Positions 48,938 to 57,694 of a stretch of 64,000 nucleotides of DNA are shown here, piece after piece. The stretch's first letter is position 1, and every line of letters begins with the position of its first letter. The notes under the pieces are model-generated. The model had not been told where the DNA came from. It saw only the letters and a list, made by a program, of their open reading frames with translations, and did no database searches. The position numbers and the translations under genes are program-made. Origin of the DNA: Coniochaeta sp. PMI_546 (taxonomy: Eukaryota > Ascomycota > Sordariomycetes > Coniochaetales > Coniochaetaceae); NCBI GenBank assembly GCA_021432605.1, contig MU271152.1, positions 779,714 through 843,713 of the forward strand. Direction: 5' to 3'.

Positions 48938-50738
48938 ATGGCAGACCACAAGAAAATACCCGAGCATGTGTATAGCAACATCGAGTCTCTCTACGTCACT
49001 GCCAATGTCGGTGATATCGCCGCCTTGGATAATTTCCTAGAAATAATACCGGACCGAGAGTCATCCGTCTACGTGCTCCCGACAGAGGAAATGGAAGAGC
49101 GTCTAGACTTGGTGCAAAAACTCGAAAGCTACTGGAAGGACAACTATTCCTTCCTTACCAATAAAGACGCGTCGTATTACACGCCGTTTTCTAACCATCA
49201 GGTGGCTGCCCTTATGGGCATGGATCTAGCAAGCCTACGCTTTGCGACAAGGACGGAAGCGTTCTCAGAGGCCCTCCTCCAGCCCCTAAGCGCAATAGGA
49301 TCCTTGACTAAGCTCTGTAAGTCTAGTTGGCTGAGACCATGCTTAAATACAATCTAATATGTGAACTCTAGTCCTGACGAAGGCCCAAAGTGCTGATGAT
49401 ATCAGAATGGCCGAGCTCGCCTCACCATCTCTATCTCCGGGCCTGCCGAAAAAGCGACGTCGGTCAGACGAAAGCTTCGAGAGCAACGAGACCATGTTTG
49501 GGTCAAATGGCGATGCAAAACGTAACATCCAGCAGGCAAAAAAACGGCTCGCGCTCGACAACAATGGTTGCATAATTCTCCAAAATGCCGATCCGGAGGT
49601 ATGCCACATCATACCATTTAGCGCCAATGCGAAAACAGCCAGCAGGCAAAAGTTCGCCTCTTGGATAGGCAAAGCAGACATGCTACTATTTCCAGATGGC
49701 GACAACAGTACGAGGTACATGTCACAGGCCAGAAAGCTCTTCACGTCTAGGAACGGTTCCAGCGACAAGAAGTGGAATATGATTTCACTCGATGATAAGC
49801 TATACAAGTGGTGGGGAAAGGCCTATTTTGGCTTTAAGTGTCTTGGCACTGTCCTTGCCGCAGGGAAGCCCCAGGGTATTACTACAATCAAGCTCCAATT
49901 CCACTGGATGCCACGCAAGGTTAAGCCGCTCGAGCCACTAGGCAAGACAAAAGATGAGTTCCTGGGCGCATTCAGGGGTACATACGGCGACCAATCATCG
50001 GAAATTCCAGTCGTCGCAATGCTGAGGCCAAGGTCTGGCCGTCCACTCCAGACCGGCGATATATTCTACGTTGACATTCAGACAGAGCATGCCGACAAAA
50101 TGATTGTGGCATTCGAACTTCAATGGGCCCTGATCAAGATTGCAGCTATCGCGGGGGGGGCCGAAGCACTGGACCTGGTTGGAGATGAGCCGGATTTCCT
50201 TGACGAAGATGGCCGTTTCTACAGCGTGGCGGCACGCTTTCGTGCGACTTACGAGGAATGTATCTTGGACTGGCAGGCCGACGTACAAGGAGAGCCGGCC
50301 ATTGACATCAAGGGCAAAGGCGTCGATGAAGAGACAGGCCGTCCGACGACCAGTGGCTAGAGCAGGGATAACCAGCAGGAAGACGAGCAGCAGGACAATG
50401 ATCGGCATAGCGACGACAGTTCAACCATCTCGAGCATTCACGAGCTTCCTCCCAGTGCCACCAGTTCTTACAGCCGCTCAAAGACCCGCGATGTATAGAA
50501 TACATTCCGTGGTAAGCTTAAAAGGAAGCTGACTGACGAGGGGACACGACGCCAACTGCCAACAGGGGGCACTCAACCTGGACTCAGGGCCCTAGCAAAA
50601 CTGACAAAGAAGGGGGCAAAGGCGCGATTATCCTTCCGAGAGAAGCGCACCGACATTCGAGACTTTTTCAAGCGAGAGTTGAGGAACTGTAGGGCGGGCG
50701 TGATATTTGATTTGGTTGCATTAATGGGGAGTAGATGA
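48938..50738 (+). pseudogene. HNH-endonuclease-type (HNH_2-like) protein, with TAG codons in the C-terminal part
   Basis: Exon 1 is 48938-49316 and exon 2 starts at 49372. The 55-nt intron has a GTAAGT donor and a CTCTAG acceptor, and splicing joins the frames exactly. To the TAG at 50358-50360 the product is 455 aa. The frame then continues through a second TAG (50496-50498) to TGA at 50736-50738, encoding an acidic/Gln-rich stretch and then a basic stretch (KLKRKLTDEG, KARLSFREKRTDI). The extension probably belonged to the gene. The protein has a basic nuclear-type signal (LPKKRRR, about residues 151-157) and the HNH_2-like core DPEVCHIIPF (about 200-209). NMISLDDKLYKWWGKAYFGFK lies near residue 271, where relatives usually have His in place of the Tyr after KL. 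Both TAGs and that Tyr are explicable by C-to-T changes at CpA. Such HNH proteins are common, often multicopy and poorly understood in fungi. Whether the 455-aa form is made is uncertain. Confidence 0.65.
49317..49371 (+). other. Intron of the HNH gene
   Basis: The 55-nt intron has donor GTAAGT and acceptor CTCTAG, with a CTAAT-like branch site. Splicing keeps the frame (SLTKL to FLTKAQSADD). Confidence 0.75.
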
Positions 50739-50936
50739 TCTACATCTTTAGACTATTGGATGATTCAATGTGGCCATTTTGATGAGAACTCTGGTGCGTG
50801 ACCTCCCCCATACTAGGAATGTTGTCCCATTATGGAACTTAGCAGTTTCGCATCCTACATATCTTGGAAATACAATACTCTCATACTTCAAAGCTCTTTG
50901 TTCCGCAGGTTCACGATCTGAACATAGGTTATTCCG
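50739..50936. other. Short intergenic region between convergent genes
   Basis: This is 3' flanking DNA shared by the HNH gene (plus) and the acyltransferase gene (minus). No gene is seen; it should hold both polyadenylation regions. Confidence 0.5.
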
Positions 50937-52558
50937 TTATTGGTCTCTGTTGAAGGTCATCCGCCCATGATCGCCTAGTCTGCTCAACCAAATTTCCAAA
51001 TCTGACGTCAAGCCCTTAGCGAGATGCTCATCAATTACTTCAACTTGCCAAACGCACGTCATGGTCAAGCCCTTGCCCTTAACAGTGAACGGGTTGATGA
51101 TGATCGCAGGACCCGCAACTGCTGCGCTCTGAGTGAAGATAGCATGCTCAAGCGTCCACTCCTCTCCGTCACTCTGTTCATCCTTCTCTTTCTGCACTTC
51201 TCCGTTGATCACACCGAGATTGCTGACCTCCCACGAGACGGTGCGAGGTATTTTCAGCTGGTCCTTTACAAACGACCTCCAGTCTCCAACGAACTTTGTC
51301 AAACCTAACGTGTCATTTCTCAGGGGAGACTTCAGCTTATTGGATAGCCTTTGCCTTAGCTTCGCGGCTGCGGACCACACTGTGGCCTCCAGCTCCAGCT
51401 CCGACTCGGGGCTGGCCGAGAGGTTGCTGACAAGTTGTCGTACCTTTGTCAAGATATCTTTGTCGAAGTTGTACAACCAATAGGTCACAGAGTTAGCAAC
51501 AGTGTGCTCCATATCGAGGCCGGGAAATTTCTCGGGGTTCCGTGGGATGAAACGTCGCAGGCAAATCGGTGTGCCTGTCTGAAACGCCGGAGCCTCGTCT
51601 TTAGAAAGGCGGGTTGCCATGTACACAAGTGTGAGGGCGTGTATAAGACCAGTTAGTGTTGTTCGGTGCTGACGACATGCCTCCAGAATGACCTGCAATG
51701 CATCCTCCTTGACCGTCACCAAACAGAGACGACTTGTGCATGGCTCGTGCTGAATTGGAGCCCATGTCACCGCATATGGAAAATCGAAGGCTAGGGAAGG
51801 AGGCTTCAGAGTATGCCATCCTTCCGTAAGGAGGAAGCCACATGAAATTGGGAACTTCAATAGCTTTTCCAGTGGCGGCGTCAAAGCTTGGGCCGGGACA
51901 TCAAATGATCGGTCTTTCAGTATTCGAATAGTCTTCGCACTTGATTGGGCATTGAGAGATGCCAGAAAGCTCTGGTGGAAGACCTTTCCGCTGATCCCGT
52001 CACCGGCTGTATGATCCCACGCAAAGACGACATCGATGAAGTTGAAATTGGTCGGTCTTAATATGACCGATCTCCAGTGCGGTCGAGTGTCCAAGTGAGT
52101 GAAACGGTGGTTTATCTGCCATTCCAGTATCTTCTGGAGAACATCCTCGTAATTTTCGGACTCGGGGACTGTCGTCCACTCAACATGACTGTGCAGGTCG
52201 ATGCGGTCGAGCCGCACCCAAGACGGCTTGGTTGAGTTTTCGTTTATCTGGCCGACCTGGAGTAGTGGGTGTTCAAGGATGGCTTGGGCGAATGCTTCAT
52301 CGACTACGTGTTCAAGTGACGGACTGTTAGGTGCTGGCGAGTGTAGCGCGTGTGGCACCGCATAACGGCACGATATTGCGCATGTGAGATATACACCTAA
52401 GAGATGCTGTGCCGATTGGAGGCACTCGCTGTGGTTGTTAGCTATCTAGAGTGGTGGGTTGAAAAAGTCAACATCACTGACACACGGCCAAGCTTTCGTA
52501 TGATGTTAGGGTCTGTTTGGTTGACGGAAGGAGTCTTCGTTTCCGCGAAACAAGACAT
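50937..52558 (-). CDS. AATase-family acyltransferase (HxxxDG)
   Basis: Two exons, complement(50937-52428, 52482-52558), give 522 aa. The 53-nt intron has a GTCAGT donor, a CTAAC branch 11 nt before the acceptor, and CACAG. Splicing yields NIIRKLGRVECLQSAQHLLG, which fits the usual start of alcohol-acetyltransferase-like proteins, so the ATG at 52558 is preferred. The catalytic motif of this BAHD/condensation-like superfamily, H-x-x-x-D-G, is present as AWDHTAGDGISGK (H165, D169, G170). CRYAVPHAL and SLEHVVDEAFAQAILEHPLL match the family's N-terminal lobe. Such enzymes move an acyl group from acyl-CoA or a carrier to an alcohol or amine; members occur in ester formation and in secondary-metabolite clusters. 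No stops or frameshifts are seen, so it looks intact. It neighbours a broken reducing PKS, so an original role in acylating a polyketide product is possible but unproven. The substrate cannot be told. Confidence 0.85.
52429..52481 (-). other. Intron of the acyltransferase gene
   Basis: The 53-nt intron has donor GTCAGT, branch GCTAAC and acceptor CACAG. It rescues an N-terminal exon that would otherwise be missed. Confidence 0.75.
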
Positions 52559-54591
52559 TGCATCAGTATCTCCGGTTGCTTCATCTGGCGGTGACGCGCG
52601 ACTGTACAAATTATGCTACACACGGCTGTTGAAGACAGACGAGAGTTCCTCTTCGGATGAATATCGCAGTGTGAGATTGTACGACAAGAGCATGGAATTG
52701 GGGTTTTTGAAGGATGGCATCAATGCTCATCGAGTAAGCAGCGTACAACGTCAGCTTGTATGATTCATCGACTGATTGGTTGGTTTCTTACGACCATGCT
52801 CGCCAAGTGTGTTTGGCTGACGGCGGACAGCGGACGGATTTGGAACCCGGAGTGTTTCCGACCTCCCCAAGCGAGCCATCCTTCTTGGCATAGTCGCCGA
52901 TGACTAAAAGACATACAGGGCATCGAAAAACAACAGGTAAAAATAAGGAGAATCTAACTGATCAGTCAACAAAAGTATTGCAGGTGAGGTGAGTTTCTCG
53001 TGATGAATGGATGCTTCGTATAACCCTTCATTCTAAATTCCTAACAACAGTCTGCATTAGTTTAACGTACTAAGACCCACGAACTTGGCACGCGTTCCAG
53101 CTAGTTCGGTCCTCACCCGACCGTCCGTCGATGAAAGAACGTTGTGGGGATGCGTTAGAGTGTGGGTGACCTGCCACGGCTGACCTGCCGCGGCTCACCG
53201 CATCGAACTGAAGATGCTGCCGAACACTGCACTCTTCTCGACAATCCTCATATGCCACTGTGAAGTGCATGCAGTAAAGTCTGCGAAGATAACACCAAGT
53301 CTGTTTCCCCGAGTCGAGACATTTTTCTGCGGCGACTGCAGGCTGTTCAAAAAGGAGGTATGAAACCAATATAACTTTGTCTTCCAGCATCAACGTTTGT
53401 ATGTCACTGAGTGCTCTCAGTGTCAGGCCTGATGACCATAGCAAGAAGGTCGGAGGGCAAGCTAGACTTTAGGTCAACGCGATAAGTAGGTGTTTAGGTT
53501 CAGTCCAAGTCACATGCTTGGGGTGCTGCGGAGCGGTTTGCCAAAAGAATTGCAACGAGGAAGACATCTCCCGGCTACCTTTTGACTAAAAGTGCAATGT
53601 GCGCCGGCTTCGCCGGAGCTAAAATCCTTCGCCCAGTCTTTGACCATTTCTAGTGGCCTGGTCTCGCCGCTCCGTCTAACGGTAACAGCAGCCAATGGCG
53701 GCAATCCAGTCCATATCATCCCACAGAGACATATTCCGGAAGGTTTGTATTATCGCAGTCGCTGTTGCCTCTCTAAAGCGCAGAAATTGGTCCTGAAGGG
53801 CAATGAGCCGGGAGTTGCTCGCATGAGAGATATTGATATGGGAAAAAGAAGGAGTACGTATGGCAAAGTCCTTTTTATGAGCCTCTTCAGTCTTTCAAGG
53901 CCGGCGCATTGTACTTGAGTAACTGATGGTCTGGGTCTGTAGTCCGTCAATACTATCTACGCCTCCTTTGAAAAAAACCTCTGGCATAATTGGGCATGGA
54001 GATGCCGATTGGTCTTTGGTCAACTGTATCGCCAAGTCTGTGGTCGCTGTTGAGAGGACAAGGGACCAGGCAACTCTGAGAGAGTTCCACGAGTCTGAAG
54101 CACTTGAGTCTGCGTAGATGCAAAGTCAACTTCAATGTCGGTTGTCACTTATGCAATGCATGGGCCGACCGCTTCGTGCGGCGAAGACCTTGCAACCACG
54201 AATCACAGATGCCGGTGTGCACGCATATCCTCTCCGTTCCAGCCCAACCTCGTCTGGATTCTAGGTCTAGACTGCAAAATACTTCAGTGTGCAGTTCTCT
54301 CTTGACACAGCAGCGATCAGTGAGCGAAAATCAAACCAATGAAGGTTATATTCAAAAAGAATGGCTATGAGTTTGTCATCAACTTCAGTGTTAAATTACC
54401 CCAACTTGAGCAGCACAAAATCCTCGTGTACACGTCACCATCGCAAGCGGATATACCGTCATAAACATCACCTCCCAGAACACATTAACAAGAGAGAGCG
54501 ACTCAAAATGCAGTTACCGTCATGTCACACAATATTCCCCTAGCAACCAAGCCTTGTCGTCGTTCAGGCGTCCTTTTCTGACTTTCCATTA
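52559..54591. other. Two-kilobase region without a convincing gene
   Basis: The composition is normal. Only ORFs of up to about 124 codons occur, on both strands, without recognisable domains, signal peptides or sensible splice joins. It includes the promoter region of the acyltransferase (minus) and the 3' flank of the small secreted protein gene (minus). It may hold decayed coding DNA or a noncoding transcript; I cannot support either. Confidence 0.45.
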
Positions 54592-55119
54592 TCAATGACA
54601 TCCATCCTCTCGATCAGATAGACAAATAGTGATGCAGGAACCGCCCAGGTCGGCTTGTTTCACCAGACCGCTGTTTCCCACATAACATGCGTTATAGATC
54701 CTGTTCATCGCTGGAAGGAGGTCTCCCTTCTTGATCCCCCACTGAGGCACCGAGCCCCAGCTGACACAACATTTTTCACCACGTGTAGTCCTGCAGACGG
54801 AACGGGGGGTTTTAAGCAACTCGCCGTTAGCATCCGAGGACAGATAATACTGAAGAGCGAGATAGCCGTCGTCATCGAAGCTGTGATTGTTGCTGCATTC
54901 CAGCGGACCGTTGGCGCATTGGCGGCGGACCAAGGCGGGATCTGTGATGGTGGTGGAGGAATCGCCGTCTTTGACACCATACCATGTAAAAGTCGCATTC
55001 TCGAACACTTCGCTATAGAGTTCGACCAACTCCGTTGTCGCCGACCTGGAGTCAAGCGGTGTGGCGATCGCGCTTGTAGCATAGATAACGGCGAGTATGG
55101 CGGCCTTTGTGAAATGCAT
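54592..55119 (-). CDS. Small secreted cysteine-rich protein (effector-like)
   Basis: The frame is open further upstream (to 55506), but the start at 55119 is preferred because it begins a clear signal peptide (MHFTKAAILAVIYATSAIAT). This gives 175 aa. The mature part has nine cysteines (about 68, 75, 109, 117, 118, 145, 162, 166, 174), including a CC pair and a CITIC motif, suggesting a disulfide-stabilised secreted protein. An RR dibasic pair at 65-66 just before the first Cys is a candidate Kex2 processing site, so residues 21-66 may be a pro-region. No catalytic motif is seen. From memory, PRS-C---GEKCCVSW resembles a family of fungal secreted proteins of unknown function. Size, Cys content and proximity to RIP-affected repeats fit an effector candidate, but this is inference. 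Confidence 0.7.
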   Translation of the reverse strand: MHFTKAAILAVIYATSAIATPLDSRSATTELVELYSEVFENATFTWYGVKDGDSSTTITDPALVRRQCANGPLECSNNHSFDDDGYLALQYYLSSDANGELLKTPRSVCRTTRGEKCCVSWGSVPQWGIKKGDLLPAMNRIYNACYVGNSGLVKQADLGGSCITICLSDREDGCH

Positions 55120-56458
55120 TGTGATGCTGCCAGGACCTGTTAGCGACTGACTAGACCAGAACGTGCTAACCAATGTCACAGAGTCAAGAAAGCCAACTTG
55201 CATTTGATAGTCCTCTGGCCAAGTTGAGGGCTGACTAAATGTGGCAACGAAAGAGATTTTACAGGGTATTGGAGACTGATAAGCAAGTGTTGCGTGCGAA
55301 TAATTCAAGAAGGCACTGTAAGAGGGCTTTGCGTGTGCTGTTGCAGAATAACACATATCTTGATTTGACAGGACATCATTGCTTTTATCCTTGGACGGTA
55401 AGGTATCTAGCCTTGGGCAGTTGAGCAAAGGTCTATATGGCCGTGCTTCAGCTACTCTGCGAAAGGGCGCCAAGATGTGTCTACCGTTACACTTGATATG
55501 ACACATGATTCATGTCGACTATAATTACACATTAAAGCGGTCATGACCGATCAACGTCGCTTATTATCTTACTAGGTCGTATCATCCTAGACAGAGTTAT
55601 ATGAATGGAAGCATCGTAAAGAGACATAGTATGCCAGTAGGCAGCATCATGGATCAGGGTCTCGTAAATCGTGGCTGGTGGCGTTGTGATGAGGTTTCGT
55701 AACCAACAACATTGTGACTGGGAAGATCGTACAGAGGGTTATCGTGTCTCGCAAGGAAAGATTCCATCAGTTATTCTCAACTTAAAATTAGATAGTCCCT
55801 AGCCGGTACATGTATGGCTCTCTGGTCCCTCGCCCACATTGTCGTCTAACCATTGGATTGTAGTCAGGACCGTGCTGCCAAGTAACGCCCTCATGACCTC
55901 ATCATCTGACTTCTCGTCAAGCTTGTCAGCGCATTACAGATCACTGATCTAATTTCCTTCTACTAAGTGTTGAGCCCTTCCTTGAGTGTCACACTGTGTG
56001 AGCGATTTGTGACAAGTAATGAATGAACGTGGAAAGTCGTGTTAAAATTTGAATATGCCAAGCCTCACAATGCATCACTCCGTCGTGTAAGTCGGTACAC
56101 TTCCTCAACTGGGAAGTATACCTCATATACACGATACGAAGTGCTCCGCCACATTGGCCAACTACGTTGGGAACTTAACTGTAATACGTATGTCTTGGAC
56201 AGCTGACAGCAATCAGCTTACCATAGATCTGAGACTAGTCTAATGGAGGGCCCTTAGCATATACTACCTAGGCAAGAATGATACGAACGGTGATCGCTCC
56301 GTAGGCACAAACGGGCCAAGCCGAGGAGGACGCGAAGTATATAAAGAAAAGAGTCGCCTCCATACCACAATTGCAGGGTCTGTCAATGGAGATCACTTCT
56401 TAGCAGCACCGACCCATTTGAAATAAACACCTTACAAGCTCTGTTAACTTCCATTAAA
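55120..56458. other. Intergenic region between divergent secreted-protein genes
   Basis: About 1.3 kb lies between a minus-strand gene on the left and a plus-strand gene on the right, so it should carry both promoters. Its left part is an upstream extension of the left gene's frame and may be 5' UTR. No other gene is seen. Confidence 0.5.
56338..56345 (+). promoter_or_regulatory. TATA box of the 56459 gene
   Basis: TATATAAA lies about 115 bp upstream of the ATG at 56459, a sensible distance for a fungal promoter with a 5' UTR of some 80 nt. Confidence 0.5.
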
Positions 56459-57022
56459 ATGCATAAACCCACATTCATCATTACCTTTATCGCTGCCTTC
56501 TTGGCGTCGGCAACTCCACTCAGAACCAGCACGCAGGGTGACGAGCCAGTCTCTCGCTCCGATCGCAACCTTGGCAACGCTCTTTCCAGCCGTGCTAATC
56601 CTCCTCCGGGCAAATCAGCACTCCATCTATGGGACAACCTCACGACTAGCTATTATCTGGCACTTGCCGTCGGCATAATCATCGATATTCTCGCCGTGCA
56701 GCCCCGGGGTTCGTTCCCCATTCCTCCGGCCCATCACGTGGACAGAGACAGACAGGTCCAGGGCGGAATCGCGCAGGCGGCCCGGTATCTAGCAGACAAT
56801 GCAGATACCGAGGTCGTCAACCGGTCATTCGGACCACTGGTGATCTCCTTGAGCCACGTGATTCCAATTGGGAGAAACCCCAGTTTGCAAGAGTGGGACA
56901 CAATATTGACCTCAGCTTTCCACAGGCTGGAGCATGAGAGCACAACGGGCGAGTCGATCAGTGTGAGCCTTGGAATCGAGGGTTACGGGGTCGTGACCTT
57001 GACGATCAATACACCCTGGTAG
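56459..57022 (+). CDS. Small secreted protein of unknown function (no cysteines)
   Basis: An intronless frame of 187 aa begins with a good signal peptide (MHKPTFIITFIAAFLASATP, cleavage probably near residue 19). The remainder has an alanine-rich helix-like segment (QGGIAQAARYLADNADTE), possible N-glycosylation sites (NLT, NRS) and no cysteine. It ends in a beta-like stretch (ISVSLGIEGYGVVTLTINTPW). I do not recognise a family. A TATA box lies at 56338-56345. The ATG is well placed and the frame shows no disruption, so it is probably a real secreted-protein gene, perhaps induced in contact with a host or substrate; this is inference. Confidence 0.65.
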   Translation: MHKPTFIITFIAAFLASATPLRTSTQGDEPVSRSDRNLGNALSSRANPPPGKSALHLWDNLTTSYYLALAVGIIIDILAVQPRGSFPIPPAHHVDRDRQVQGGIAQAARYLADNADTEVVNRSFGPLVISLSHVIPIGRNPSLQEWDTILTSAFHRLEHESTTGESISVSLGIEGYGVVTLTINTPW

Positions 57023-57694
57023 GCTTCCCAAGCCAGAAGACGAGGACACAGGTCCAACCGCATAGTTCAACTTCAGACTGAATCGTGCCCACCAGTGCGC
57101 TGCTAAGATAGGAATGGTCACACGGTCTTTTCTTTGAGCCAAGGGGTTTCTGTAACGGCCATTTTTGGTGGCCTTGTCAAGCCAGTCGCTACCGACAGGA
57201 GAAAATTCAGCACGGTTCGGGGTCATCCATTGCATGTACTTAAACCAATAGGTATTGTAGTGAAGATTACGTTGCTAACTAGAGCCTGCAACATGAAACT
57301 TCTGTATATTTTGCGACTAGGTTCTATTCACCACGTCACTGAGTGCCGAAGCACAATCCTAGAATGAGACTGGACGACGCGACAGATTTCGACCAGATTG
57401 AAGTAAAAAAGCTAGCTATATATCAGACCCGCTCGCGGTATAAGTCTCAGCTTCTGACTAACCCGTGTGCATTACTGTGAGCGTTGCGTTTTTCCCTCAG
57501 ACGACAGTGAGCTTGTTGGAACTAATCATAAGAAAGCCGCTCGCCTTACAGGTACAAATTGAAAGAAGTCACATCACCCACTCCTTCAGCCCATACACCA
57601 CAACCCCGTACGTGCTTCCGCCCCAGACATCAAATGTATAGACTTAACTTGATGTGGCAACCTCAGACACGTCTCAGCTGTGCCAATGACTCGC
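57023..57694. other. Intergenic region between convergent genes
   Basis: This is the 3' flank of the small secreted protein gene (plus) and of the GH74 gene (minus). Only short ORFs occur. No gene is supported. Confidence 0.5.

Noticed and set aside
52404-52763. 119-codon plus-strand ORF
   Set aside because: It lies opposite the 5' exon and intron of the acyltransferase gene, which has strong splice and family support.
53070-53444. 124-codon minus-strand ORF
   Set aside because: No domain, signal peptide or splice partner; chance length for this composition.
55120-55506. Upstream extension of the Cys-rich secreted protein frame
   Set aside because: The internal Met at 55119 begins a clear signal peptide; the 129 extra residues would bury it and look noncoding.
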